From positions 240,162 to 304,161 of the forward strand of contig NW_001865044.1 of the NCBI RefSeq assembly GCF_000002865.3: a DNA stretch of 64,000 bases, given 5' to 3'. The first letter of the stretch is position 1. The number at the start of each line of letters is the position of its first letter. Both the position numbers and the translations under genes were made by a program. The DNA comes from Monosiga brevicollis MX1 (Eukaryota; Opisthokonta; Choanoflagellata; Craspedida; Salpingoecidae). Below, piece after piece: positions 1 through 10,835 of this stretch. The notes below the pieces were generated by a model that saw only the letters and a program-made list of their open reading frames with translations, ran no database searches and was not told the origin of the DNA.

Positions 1-533
1 TCCAGCTGCAACAGCTTTTGGAAGCCAACAAGGACATTGTGCAGGCAGGCAGCAAAGACCCGACGCCACTCTCCAAGATCATGCGGACGCACTCGGGGCT
101 GGCGTTGAGCCTCTTCTTTGCGATGCCTCCGCTTCTGGCAGTGCGCAAGAACTTGCCCAAGTACAAGAAGCGCTGGGCTTGGCGCTCCCTGGAGTTTGAG
201 ATGCGTGGCCAATTCACCGCACCGTCGACTCACCAGGCGGCCCACATCGAGTTTGGCGAGGTCAGGTCATCCGCCGTCAACCAAGGCGCGGGTCTGGAGC
301 AGCTCGCGTTTCGGAGTCACGTGCTTCGCCATGCTTACAGCATCATGGCTCCCAACGAGCTGCTGGACTGCGCCCCGGTGCTCTACATTGAGTGCGCCAG
401 CGTCGACGCGCACACCGTCCTCAAGGAGAACGTGCCAGTGAGCATTATTCCCCTCCGACATCCTTTTGAGAAAGTCGCCGATGCCAACGACGACGCCTTG
501 CACGCGGCAGCGCCTGTGGTTGCGATGGCTTGA
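1..533 (+). CDS. Coiled-coil protein of unknown family, 3' part (copy 1)
   Basis: This is the last 171 or more codons of the gene found complete at 5166-6326; the amino acids are identical across the shared part. The 5' end, with the heptad repeats, lies left of the window. The reading frame ends in TGA at 531-533. The visible part is the globular C-terminal region and carries no motif I can assign. It shows that at least one more start-bearing segment should exist upstream if the array is intact. Function unknown. Confidence 0.75.
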   Translation, partial: QLQQLLEANKDIVQAGSKDPTPLSKIMRTHSGLALSLFFAMPPLLAVRKNLPKYKKRWAWRSLEFEMRGQFTAPSTHQAAHIEFGEVRSSAVNQGAGLEQLAFRSHVLRHAYSIMAPNELLDCAPVLYIECASVDAHTVLKENVPVSIIPLRHPFEKVADANDDALHAAAPVVAMA

Positions 534-871
534 ATTGAGCGCCCGTGGAGCGCACAACCGTTTCCCCTCCCTCCTCGCCAGCACCGCTTTCCTCTGACGC
601 CGCTTTAATCTTTTGCCATTGAGCTCCCCATGCATGTGGTCTGCTCGCTCGTCAGTGTTGAGGTTGTCTTTGCGTTGTTGTCTCTCTCGATGGTGGTTGT
701 GTGAATCGTGGCCTTGTCTATCTTATTTTGCGCATCGTGTCGGCGACTTCGCTTTGATGGTCGTTTTGCTCGACTTTTCGCTTGTCAATCTCGTTTGATT
801 CGATCGACATGTTTTTTCAATTCATGCCAAGAAAAGAAACGACATGAGACGCCGAGCGTGCGGCGTCGACC

Positions 872-1297
872 GTGCCCACGGGGATCGGGTATGCGCGGCC
901 TGGAGAGGAGTACACAATGTCTCTGCCCGTTTTGGGAGAAAGAGCCAGGCCAATCTTTGGGTCTCGACAGCGGCGACCACGATGTCCTGCGGTTGATGTG
1001 AAAGTTTCGGGCCGTGTGGCGGAGCGTGCCTCATTATATTATATGCATTGTAGCCTCTCTGGTCCAACTCGCCGGCTGACCGATACTCTTGTCAACTTTG
1101 AACTCGCTGACCAAAGCGCGCTGCTGAACAGTGACGCCTCTGAAGCCTTCAAGAAAGTAAGTTTCAGAATCCAACAAACATTCATCGAGCAATGCGCGTC
1201 GACCACTTACGGCAGAGCAGTTGTTTGTTCCGGTTGCGACTCAGTATGCGTTGAAAACATAGTGCACCACACTCTCGCAGAGCTGTCAAGGCGCTGA
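872..1297 (+). CDS. Possible N-terminal exon of a Ulp1-like gene (copy 1)
   Basis: An open frame whose segment around 1069-1156 reads LTDTLVNFELADQ, loosely like the entry motif of Ulp1/SENP proteases (L-x-D-x-x-I-x-F). A good donor-like site, AAG|GTAAGT, follows at 1157. The link with the stronger motif at 1984-2242 rests only on order and strand. The middle part, which should hold the catalytic histidine and aspartate, was not found, so this may be a decayed gene or a chance frame. The identical frame is at 6665-7090 in copy 2. Confidence 0.3.
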   Translation: MPTGIGYARPGEEYTMSLPVLGERARPIFGSRQRRPRCPAVDVKVSGRVAERASLYYMHCSLSGPTRRLTDTLVNFELADQSALLNSDASEAFKKVSFRIQQTFIEQCASTTYGRAVVCSGCDSVCVENIVHHTLAELSRR

Positions 1298-1983
1298 TGG
1301 AAAAACACGTTTCGATTGGCAAGCAGTGTCTGTTGTTTCCCATGTGTCAAGAAGGGTGGCTTTGCTTTGATTGGATGCGCCCTTGGCTGTTTGAACTTAG
1401 TCGTTGGACACTTTGTCTCATCAATCTGCCACAAGCCATTACACGAAACTCAACCCCATTCTTGCCTAAGGCAACCATGCAACCATGCAGCCCACACCAC
1501 CATGTGCGTCTAGGACATCGGCGACCTCGCCACGCTTGCGGATCTTTCAGACTGCAAGGCCCTCACTTTCTCTGCATGGGATTGAATTTGAATGTGTCAC
1601 TCATAACGTGTGCTTTGAATATCAAGCCTCTCATGATCATTCGACGCTCCGTCTCATTTCACACAGCTCTCCACCCAAGTACATGGCAGGGCACGTGGTT
1701 GAGCTTGAGTATGATGGTGCAATGCTGATGGGCTTATCAATCGGACGTGTTGATGTGATTATTCATTTCCATGATTTATCTTTCTTTGCTTGAAATACAT
1801 GTAGTCTTCGGCAGCCAGTCATTTACTTTTTCAACGCTTTCGAATCCTGAACAGCTAGCGCCGCCACCGCTGCTGAAGTCATCTGCAGGTGCGCATGCAT
1901 GGGTGTGCTCAAGGGTGAAGTAGCTTGTGCTGAACGTCATGCGTGTGGCTCGGTCTCGTTGATTTTTTTTTCCACGTGTCTAG

Positions 1984-2242
1984 TCACATTCACGAAATTT
2001 GTGGCGCCGTCAATGTCAGGGATGAACTGAAAAGCGCCGCTGCGCGTCTTGGAGTCTGGCCCGTCGCGCATCTTCCACAGCAGCCAAACAACACAGATTG
2101 CGGCATGTATACCATCTTCTTTGCCCAGCAGCTTTTGCACGCATTGACAGTGCACAGGGCTCGATCTACGTCCTGTCAGGTCAACTTTGGCATTAGCACC
2201 TTGCCTTCACGGCATGAGCTGATATCGTACGTGCCGGTGTGA
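1984..2242 (+). CDS. Ulp1/SENP-type cysteine protease, C-terminal exon (copy 1)
   Basis: The exon is preceded by a strong pyrimidine-tract acceptor (T-run, then CTAG) and ends in TGA at 2240-2242. It encodes PQQPNNTDCGMYTIFFAQQL, the signature around the catalytic Gln and Cys of C48 (SUMO-protease fold) enzymes: Q, N, D-C-G and an aromatic. Such proteases remove SUMO-like modifiers; related domains also occur in several transposon types. Upstream exons are uncertain, and the catalytic His and Asp were not located. It may be a host gene, a decayed copy or element-borne. Confidence 0.5.
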
Positions 2243-2421
2243 GGCACGTTTTGATCATTCCGAAGCCAATTTGATGGTCTGCTCAAAAGACTCATCGATT
2301 TCTTTTGTTATTTATTTATTTTTATTTTTTTCGCACAACGGCAGTCGGTTGAACGTGGCACAAAGTGCAACTGTGGCTGGTCAGGATGTGTTTGGCTAGC
2401 CGTAAGCACCTTGCTGAGAAT

Positions 2422-2928
2422 TTAAAATGCAATGTATTTGGAGTGCAGGCGCAGGTGCGAGCTCTCACAGATATCAACGTGTGTTGTTAATGACTCTAGC
2501 TGGAAGCCAGGCCTCGAGCGGAACACCACCCAATGCAAAGCGCGCCATGTAGTGTCCTCCCAGCAGCGGCACACGTGTTCTTCGAGCAAAGCGCTTTCGC
2601 CAACGTCAAGCCTCAGCTGAGGAGCAGAGAAATGATCCGCAAGGTGATGCGACACAGTCAAGTGCAGCTTTAGCAAGGACGGCTGCTGCACTTGTAGCTG
2701 CACAACAAGATTATCGAAAAGAAGTGTCATTTCTAGCGAGGACAATGGCGCACGTTCGACGCAAAGTGGGTTCGAATCATAAATCGTGCCATCGTTTGCT
2801 ACTTGAACTAGAATAACCATCGGCTGATGCTTGAATAAACTCACTTTGTATCGGACCGCAAGCATGGATGTATGCCCAGTAGCTGCTGGAACACACTGGA
2901 AGATACGAGTCCCGGTTATCGTTATCAA
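2422..2928 (-). CDS. Unassigned 168-aa frame in the repeat unit (copy 1)
   Basis: A minus-strand open frame with no recognised domain. Two of the three substitutions between the repeat copies fall in it and both change amino acids (Gln/His and Lys/Gln), which gives no sign of purifying selection. It may be an exon of an unrecognised gene or a chance frame. The copy 2 equivalent is 8215-8721. Confidence 0.2.
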   Translation of the reverse strand: MITITGTRIFQCVPAATGHTSMLAVRYKVSLFKHQPMVILVQVANDGTIYDSNPLCVERAPLSSLEMTLLFDNLVVQLQVQQPSLLKLHLTVSHHLADHFSAPQLRLDVGESALLEEHVCRCWEDTTWRALHWVVFRSRPGFQLESLTTHVDICESSHLRLHSKYIAF

Positions 2929-4814
2929 CCACTGCAGGATGACGTCTGATTATCCTTGAGAGCGCTCGTCAAGGACGCTTGTAGAGCATTGGGATTGTTC
3001 CTGCCACCGAGATGTAAGCATGGTCCTGTAGACCAGAAGTACCTTTCCTGTTTCTATTCCCTCTGTTTGCTTTGTGAATTGACCATAGAGAGATCATACT
3101 ACACCTCTTCTGGTGCAGCCTAACCCAACCCGTCTGTAGGCAATTCGACATTAAAAACGCCCAATCTCACGCCGCACACTCATCCAGATCCCCGCCAGCC
3201 CGTGACATCACACACGGGCAGGCAAAGCGAGCAAAGCTTGCGGAGCAAAAGAGGAGAGGCTCGAGTCGCAGTCAATGCGGGCCAAAGTGATGGTGTACTC
3301 AGGCACCATCAACGGCCCTTGTGGATGTTCAAAGCTATTTCACCGCGATAGTACCTCGAATGGGCACATGAGGAACACCGGCTGCCATCTTGGCTGGAAT
3401 GTAGCTCGAGAATGGGACGTTCTGCGCTTGAACAGCCGTAGGCGAAGCACAGGGTTTGACCGACTCAATAATATTGTGCTATGGCATAGTACGTTTGTTT
3501 TATTTCTTGGGGACTGCGAAATACTGGCAGGACTGTCCTGGCCAAGCTCATGCATAGATAGCAATTGCCGATCAATTGAGCCGAGATGGTAAATTTGTTC
3601 TCACATGTCAATTGGCCAATTGAGATTTCAGAGCGGTGTGGCTCCAACCACAGCCATTGTCTTTCAAGACCCTACCAAAGCTCGGCCCGCGATGTGGGGC
3701 ATCCAAACTAGAAATGCTGTGCGTGTGTGCATTTGGAGCAGGTGAGGTGGTATGGGATCATGCCCTCTCGTGAGTCTGTTGGTCTGAGGCTGCCCAGTGT
3801 CGAATGATCACGGTTCCGCCCATTGTCCACAGTGGGCTCGTCAAAGTCAAAGTCGATGAGTGGTGTCATCAGCCTTGCGTCAAGCTAAACATCGACATAA
3901 TGCCAGTTGAAAGTGTTGTGTGGCCCCTTCGGCTCGAGCATACACGGCGCGTCTACGCACGCAAAACATCAAGGATGACTCGGGTAAGAAATAGCATCTT
4001 CAAAGGCAGCTGTTTTTGGAAGCGGAGCGAAACACATACCGGATGAGGTTGGACCCTAAGAAAGCTCGGCATGCCGCTCAGGATTCAGCCAGCCAGACGC
4101 AATCATGAGGCCCAGTGAGCTCCATGCCGATGATCTGAGAGTGAGAGCACCAGTGTCGGCGCTATCTACTAACGCGGGACGACGTCAACCTCGCAATGCA
4201 CGCGCGGTCAAACTTGGGCATGGCGTGTGGCGCAGGTCCCGGTCAGAATTACGGTGTTTATAGCTCTTGATTGATTGACTGACCTGGCAGCCGACTTCTC
4301 AAGACAGCTTTGAGCCAAAAACATTCACAGCTGTTATGTCGAGCCTCCTTGATTGGGTGTCGAGCATGAACAAGGCGCATCAGCACGCCACAGTCTCGCC
4401 ATGGCAAGAGAGCTTGGTGTGCTCTGCAACTCTCTGAATGGCTGTGCCATGAGTTTTGGGACTTCGGGTGTGTCGAGTGCTATGAGATACATCGCCAGCA
4501 GCTGCACAAGGTTGTCATCTTGAACGTTACGCTGGCCATCTCATCAACTGCCCTCTCAGAGTAAAAAGATTCTTATCAACAGCCGTTTTGGACAAGTGTG
4601 AATCGCGATGTCAAGTCACAATTGCTTTACATGTTAGAGGGATGGCACGCTTCGCGCGAAGAAGCAGACCTCATTGGGGGCTCCGTTTGCGCCTTGATGG
4701 TGCCCTGTCCCTGCAGACATTGTTGCAATGGCGGCCGGACGACGTTACGTTGACCTGTCTCGTTTTTCAATAGCCAGAGGAAGAAAATTAAAGCTAGATC
4801 TTTTACGGACCTGC

Positions 4815-4920
4815 TTCCCGCAAACGGTCGCAAACCGTCTGCCCTTTTTTTTGGGGACCGTCTGCCGTTTTCCATTGTTTCCCGCAAACGGTCGCAAACC
4901 GTCTGCCCTTTTTTTGTGGG
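4815..4920. repeat. Direct pair of hairpin-forming motifs (copy 1)
   Basis: A segment of about 36 bp beginning TTCCCGCAAACGG occurs at 4815 and again at 4879, 64 bp apart. Each contains ACGGTCGCAAACCGT, whose ACGGT and ACCGT arms can pair around a 5-base loop, and each is followed by a run of seven or eight T. A partial third piece (ACCGTCTGCC) lies between them. They sit upstream of the coiled-coil gene of the next unit. A regulatory or terminator-like role is possible but not shown. Confidence 0.7.
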
Positions 4921-5165
4921 ATGTACCACCATCACGTAGATTGGCAGGGGGCCATAGCATCAATCAAGTCAAACGACACAAGAAACCCCCGGCCAGTTTG
5001 TCCAAAAATAGACGACTTCCCAGCACAAGCTATCAGCTTTTGTAATGACTGAAAGCGAGTGGTTGGCATTTACCAACAACAGCGCAGCAGAAACTTGATC
5101 AGCCCCCCTCCTCTCTTTCCCTCGCTTTTCCCGCTCTCTTTTCTCTCCCTTCACCAACCTCCACC

Positions 5166-6326
5166 ATGCCATCCATTATGGGACTGCTACACCAACTCTC
5201 GGCCAAGTTTGACGGCATGCAGGCGGACATGGCCGCCATGAAGACGGACATGGCCGACATGAAGACGGACATGGCCGACATGAAGACCAAGGTTGATCAC
5301 CTGGAGACCAAGGCTGATCGCCTGGAGACCAAGGTTGATCACCTGGCGACCAAGGCTGATCGCCTGGAGACCAAGGTTGATCGCCTGGACCTTCGCGTGG
5401 GCATGTTGACGGAAGCTCACGTGCGCAAAGTGGTTGGCCAAGAGCGAGGCAAGCGGTGGACGCGCCACTACGACGTGTATTCCCTCGACGGCATTGCCAA
5501 CCTGCTTGTGACCAAGCGGCCATCGACCATTGTCCCAAAACTCACGTCGGAGGACGTTGCTTTCCACGTGCACAACATGACCGAGAAGTTGGTGCTCACG
5601 GCTTTGAAGGGCGCGGACGGCGGCTTGCCTGGGCTGCTGCAGTGCATCGCCGAGGACTACCAACTCGCTGGCCCGCCTGCCTTTGCCGCCACCGTGGACT
5701 TTTTCAAGCAGGCCCTCGCCTTTGTGACGGCGGCGTTGCAGGCAGAAGCCACCCGCCAGCACGGCCAGGACGCGACGAAGCGCGGCATTCTCATCCAGCT
5801 GCAACAGCTTTTGGAAGCCAACAAGGACATTGTGCAGGCAGGCAGCAAAGACCCGACGCCACTCTCCAAGATCATGCGGACGCACTCGGGGCTGGCGTTG
5901 AGCCTCTTCTTTGCGATGCCTCCGCTTCTGGCAGTGCGCAAGAACTTGCCCAAGTACAAGAAGCGCTGGGCTTGGCGCTCCCTGGAGTTTGAGATGCGTG
6001 GCCAATTCACCGCACCGTCGACTCACCAGGCGGCCCACATCGAGTTTGGCGAGGTCAGGTCATCCGCCGTCAACCAAGGCGCGGGTCTGGAGCAGCTCGC
6101 GTTTCGGAGTCACGTGCTTCGCCATGCTTACAGCATCATGGCTCCCAACGAGCTGCTGGACTGCGCCCCGGTGCTCTACATTGAGTGCGCCAGCGTCGAC
6201 GCGCACACCGTCCTCAAGGAGAACGTGCCAGTGAGCATTATTCCCCTCCGACATCCTTTTGAGAAAGTCGCCGATGCCAACGACGACGCCTTGCACGCGG
6301 CAGCGCCTGTGGTTGCGATGGCTTGA
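5166..6326 (+). CDS. Coiled-coil protein of unknown family, complete (copy 2)
   Basis: A single-exon frame of 386 aa. The start is the ATG in CCACCATGCC, just after a pyrimidine-rich leader at 5101-5160. Residues 15-80 are heptads of two kinds, MKTDMAD-like and then TKVDHLE/TKADRLE-like, and should form a coiled coil of oligomer type. They are encoded by 21-bp tandem repeats. After residue 85 comes a globular region of about 300 aa with alternating hydrophobic and charged segments and no signal peptide, membrane segment or catalytic motif that I recognise. I do not know the family. Long uninterrupted codon use, the good start context and conservation in both copies argue that it is a real gene. 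It could be a lineage-specific multigene family or cargo of a mobile element; neither is shown. Confidence 0.75.
   Translation: MPSIMGLLHQLSAKFDGMQADMAAMKTDMADMKTDMADMKTKVDHLETKADRLETKVDHLATKADRLETKVDRLDLRVGMLTEAHVRKVVGQERGKRWTRHYDVYSLDGIANLLVTKRPSTIVPKLTSEDVAFHVHNMTEKLVLTALKGADGGLPGLLQCIAEDYQLAGPPAFAATVDFFKQALAFVTAALQAEATRQHGQDATKRGILIQLQQLLEANKDIVQAGSKDPTPLSKIMRTHSGLALSLFFAMPPLLAVRKNLPKYKKRWAWRSLEFEMRGQFTAPSTHQAAHIEFGEVRSSAVNQGAGLEQLAFRSHVLRHAYSIMAPNELLDCAPVLYIECASVDAHTVLKENVPVSIIPLRHPFEKVADANDDALHAAAPVVAMA
5226..5390 (+). repeat. 21-bp coding minisatellite
   Basis: About three 21-bp units (GCCGACATGAAGACGGACAT type) are followed by about five units of the type ACCAAGGNTGATCNCCTGGA. They encode the heptads of the coiled-coil gene. 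Alternate units of the second block are more alike (GTTGATCAC against GCTGATCGC), so a 42-bp higher-order unit is visible. Confidence 0.85.
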
Positions 6327-7776
6327 ATTGAGCGCCCGTGGAGCGCACAACCGTTTCCCCTCCCTCCTCGCCAGCACCGCTTTCCTCTGACGCCGCTTTA
6401 ATCTTTTGCCATTGAGCTCCCCATGCATGTGGTCTGCTCGCTCGTCAGTGTTGAGGTTGTCTTTGCGTTGTTGTCTCTCTCGATGGTGGTTGTGTGAATC
6501 GTGGCCTTGTCTATCTTATTTTGCGCATCGTGTCGGCGACTTCGCTTTGATGGTCGTTTTGCTCGACTTTTCGCTTGTCAATCTCGTTTGATTCGATCGA
6601 CATGTTTTTTCAATTCATGCCAAGAAAAGAAACGACATGAGACGCCGAGCGTGCGGCGTCGACCGTGCCCACGGGGATCGGGTATGCGCGGCCTGGAGAG
6701 GAGTACACAATGTCTCTGCCCGTTTTGGGAGAAAGAGCCAGGCCAATCTTTGGGTCTCGACAGCGGCGACCACGATGTCCTGCGGTTGATGTGAAAGTTT
6801 CGGGCCGTGTGGCGGAGCGTGCCTCATTATATTATATGCATTGTAGCCTCTCTGGTCCAACTCGCCGGCTGACCGATACTCTTGTCAACTTTGAACTCGC
6901 TGACCAAAGCGCGCTGCTGAACAGTGACGCCTCTGAAGCCTTCAAGAAAGTAAGTTTCAGAATCCAACAAACATTCATCGAGCAATGCGCGTCGACCACT
7001 TACGGCAGAGCAGTTGTTTGTTCCGGTTGCGACTCAGTATGCGTTGAAAACATAGTGCACCACACTCTCGCAGAGCTGTCAAGGCGCTGATGGAAAAACA
7101 CGTTTCGATTGGCAAGCAGTGTCTGTTGTTTCCCATGTGTCAAGAAGGGTGGCTTTGCTTTGATTGGATGCGCCCTTGGCTGTTTGAACTTAGTCGTTGG
7201 ACACTTTGTCTCATCAATCTGCCACAAGCCATTACACGAAACTCAACCCCATTCTTGCCTAAGGCAACCATGCAACCATGCAGCCCACACCACCATGTGC
7301 GTCTAGGACATCGGCGACCTCGCCACGCTTGCGGATCTTTCAGACTGCAAGGCCCTCACTTTCTCTGCATGGGATTGAATTTGAATGTGTCACTCATAAC
7401 GTGTGCTTTGAATATCAAGCCTCTCATGATCATTCGACGCTCCGTCTCATTTCACACAGCTCTCCACCCAAGTACATGGCAGGGCACGTGGTTGAGCTTG
7501 AGTATGATGGTGCAATGCTGATGGGCTTATCAATCGGACGTGTTGATGTGATTATTCATTTCCATGATTTATCTTTCTTTGCTTGAAATACATGTAGTCT
7601 TCGGCAGCCAGTCATTTACTTTTTCAACGCTTTCGAATCCTGAACAGCTAGCGCCGCCACCGCTGCTGAAGTCATCTGCAGGTGCGCATGCATGGGTGTG
7701 CTCAAGGGTGAAGTAGCTTGTGCTGAACGTCATGCGTGTGGCTCGGTCTCGTTGATTTTTTTTTCCACGTGTCTAG

Positions 7777-8035
7777 TCACATTCACGAAATTTGTGGCGC
7801 CGTCAATGTCAGGGATGAACTGAAAAGCGCCGCTGCGCGTCTTGGAGTCTGGCCCGTCGCGCATCTTCCACAGCAGCCAAACAACACAGATTGCGGCATG
7901 TATACCATCTTCTTTGCCCAGCAGCTTTTGCACGCATTGACAGTGCACAGGGCTCGATCTACGTCCTGTCAGGTCAACTTTGGCATTAGCACCTTGCCTT
8001 CACGGCATGAGCTGATATCGTACGTGCCGGTGTGA
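7777..8035 (+). CDS. Ulp1/SENP-type cysteine protease, C-terminal exon (copy 2)
   Basis: The base-for-base counterpart of 1984-2242, with the same acceptor, the same DCG-containing signature and the same stop. I see no difference between the copies over this exon, as expected from the overall near-identity of the two units. Confidence 0.5.
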
Positions 8036-10607
8036 GGCACGTTTTGATCATTCCGAAGCCAATTTGATGGTCTGCTCAAAAGACTCATCGATTTCTTTTG
8101 TTATTTATTTATTTTTATTTTTTTCGCACAACGGCAGTCGGTTGAACGTGGCACAAAGTGCAACTGTGGCTGGTCAGGATGTGTTTGGCTAGCCGTAAGC
8201 ACCTTGCTGAGAATTTAAAATGCAATGTATTTGGAGTGCAGGCGCAGGTGCGAGCTCTCACAGATATCAACGTGTGTTGTTAATGACTCTAGCTGGAAGC
8301 CAGGCCTCGAGCGGAACACCACCCAATGCAAAGCGCGCCATGTAGTGTCCTCCCAGCAGCGGCACACGTGTTCTTCGAGCAAAGCGCTTTCGCCAACGTC
8401 AAGCCTCAGCTGAGGAGCAGAGAAATGATCCGCAAGGTGATGCGACACAGTCAAGTGCAGCTGTAGCAAGGACGGCTGCTGCACTTGTAGGTGCACAACA
8501 AGATTATCGAAAAGAAGTGTCATTTCTAGCGAGGACAATGGCGCACGTTCGACGCAAAGTGGGTTCGAATCATAAATCGTGCCATCGTTTGCTACTTGAA
8601 CTAGAATAACCATCGGCTGATGCTTGAATAAACTCACTTTGTATCGGACCGCAAGCATGGATGTATGCCCAGTAGCTGCTGGAACACACTGGAAGATACG
8701 AGTCCCGGTTATCGTTATCAACCACTGCAGGATGACGTCTGATTATCCTTGAGAGCGCTCGTCAAGGACGCTTGTAGAGCATTGGGATTGTTCCTGCCAC
8801 CGAGATGTAAGCATGGTCCTGTAGACCAGAAGTACCTTTCCTGTTTCTATCCCCTCTGTTTGCTTTGTGAATTGACCATAGAGAGATCATACTACACCTC
8901 TTCTGGTGCAGCCTAACCCAACCCGTCTGTAGGCAATTCGACATTAAAAACGCCCAATCTCACGCCGCACACTCATCCAGATCCCCGCCAGCCCGTGACA
9001 TCACACACGGGCAGGCAAAGCGAGCAAAGCTTGCGGAGCAAAAGAGGAGAGGCTCGAGTCGCAGTCAATGCGGGCCAAAGTGATGGTGTACTCAGGCACC
9101 ATCAACGGCCCTTGTGGATGTTCAAAGCTATTTCACCGCGATAGTACCTCGAATGGGCACATGAGGAACACCGGCTGCCATCTTGGCTGGAATGTAGCTC
9201 GAGAATGGGACGTTCTGCGCTTGAACAGCCGTAGGCGAAGCACAGGGTTTGACCGACTCAATAATATTGTGCTATGGCATAGTACGTTTGTTTTATTTCT
9301 TGGGGACTGCGAAATACTGGCAGGACTGTCCTGGCCAAGCTCATGCATAGATAGCAATTGCCGATCAATTGAGCCGAGATGGTAAATTTGTTCTCACATG
9401 TCAATTGGCCAATTGAGATTTCAGAGCGGTGTGGCTCCAACCACAGCCATTGTCTTTCAAGACCCTACCAAAGCTCGGCCCGCGATGTGGGGCATCCAAA
9501 CTAGAAATGCTGTGCGTGTGTGCATTTGGAGCAGGTGAGGTGGTATGGGATCATGCCCTCTCGTGAGTCTGTTGGTCTGAGGCTGCCCAGTGTCGAATGA
9601 TCACGGTTCCGCCCATTGTCCACAGTGGGCTCGTCAAAGTCAAAGTCGATGAGTGGTGTCATCAGCCTTGCGTCAAGCTAAACATCGACATAATGCCAGT
9701 TGAAAGTGTTGTGTGGCCCCTTCGGCTCGAGCATACACGGCGCGTCTACGCACGCAAAACATCAAGGATGACTCGGGTAAGAAATAGCATCTTCAAAGGC
9801 AGCTGTTTTTGGAAGCGGAGCGAAACACATACCGGATGAGGTTGGACCCTAAGAAAGCTCGGCATGCCGCTCAGGATTCAGCCAGCCAGACGCAATCATG
9901 AGGCCCAGTGAGCTCCATGCCGATGATCTGAGAGTGAGAGCACCAGTGTCGGCGCTATCTACTAACGCGGGACGACGTCAACCTCGCAATGCACGCGCGG
10001 TCAAACTTGGGCATGGCGTGTGGCGCAGGTCCCGGTCAGAATTACGGTGTTTATAGCTCTTGATTGATTGACTGACCTGGCAGCCGACTTCTCAAGACAG
10101 CTTTGAGCCAAAAACATTCACAGCTGTTATGTCGAGCCTCCTTGATTGGGTGTCGAGCATGAACAAGGCGCATCAGCACGCCACAGTCTCGCCATGGCAA
10201 GAGAGCTTGGTGTGCTCTGCAACTCTCTGAATGGCTGTGCCATGAGTTTTGGGACTTCGGGTGTGTCGAGTGCTATGAGATACATCGCCAGCAGCTGCAC
10301 AAGGTTGTCATCTTGAACGTTACGCTGGCCATCTCATCAACTGCCCTCTCAGAGTAAAAAGATTCTTATCAACAGCCGTTTTGGACAAGTGTGAATCGCG
10401 ATGTCAAGTCACAATTGCTTTACATGTTAGAGGGATGGCACGCTTCGCGCGAAGAAGCAGACCTCATTGGGGGCTCCGTTTGCGCCTTGATGGTGCCCTG
10501 TCCCTGCAGACATTGTTGCAATGGCGGCCGGACGACGTTACGTTGACCTGTCTCGTTTTTCAATAGCCAGAGGAAGAAAATTAAAGCTAGATCTTTTACG
10601 GACCTGC

Positions 10608-10713
10608 TTCCCGCAAACGGTCGCAAACCGTCTGCCCTTTTTTTTGGGGACCGTCTGCCGTTTTCCATTGTTTCCCGCAAACGGTCGCAAACCGTCTGCC
10701 CTTTTTTTGTGGG
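10608..10713. repeat. Direct pair of hairpin-forming motifs (copy 2)
   Basis: The copy of the motif pair at 4815-4920 in the second repeat unit, with the same spacing. Here no coiled-coil gene follows: the repeat unit ends about 120 bp downstream. Confidence 0.7.
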
Positions 10714-10835
10714 ATGTACCACCATCACGTAGATTGGCAGGGGGCCATAGCATCAATCAAGTCAAACGACACAAGAAACCCCCGGCCAGTTTGTCCAAAA
10801 ACGACTTCCCAGCACAAGCTATCAGCTTAATGACT

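Larger units (their letters stand above)
2243..5165. other. Copy 1 region with no supported gene
   Basis: Apart from the weak minus-strand frame at 2422-2928, I see only short frames without motifs. A T-rich run with ATTT repeats lies near 2305-2332, and a pair of GC-rich direct repeats with hairpin potential lies at 4815-4920. The last 100 bases form the pyrimidine-rich leader of the gene at 5166. The copy 2 equivalent is 8036-10835. Confidence 0.6.
1..10835. repeat. Tandem duplication, 5793-bp unit
   Basis: Base n in the first copy matches base n+5793 in the second. Copy 1 is cut by the window's left edge and runs to about 5048; copy 2 is the following full unit, ending at about 10835. The differences I noticed are T/G at 2670/8463, C/G at 2698/8491 and T/C at 3058/8851, plus small indels in the last 50 bases near 5007 and 5040. 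That is about 99.9% identity, so the duplication is very recent, is being homogenised, or is an assembly artefact. Because copy 1 already starts inside the coiled-coil gene, the array may extend leftward. I found no terminal inverted repeats or target-site duplication at the right breakpoint, where the sequence passes into unrelated T-rich DNA. Confidence 0.95.

Noticed and set aside
5187-6038. Minus-strand frame of 283 aa antisense to the coiled-coil gene
   Set aside because: It mirrors the 21-bp repeats and the GC-rich codons of the plus-strand gene. It has no motif, and its repeats (INLGLQA type) are the reverse reading of the heptads.
1-10835. Reading the repeat unit as a Polinton-like or other virus-like element because of the protease motif
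   Set aside because: No capsid, DNA polymerase B, integrase or terminal inverted repeat was seen, and a Ulp1-type motif alone also fits a host gene.
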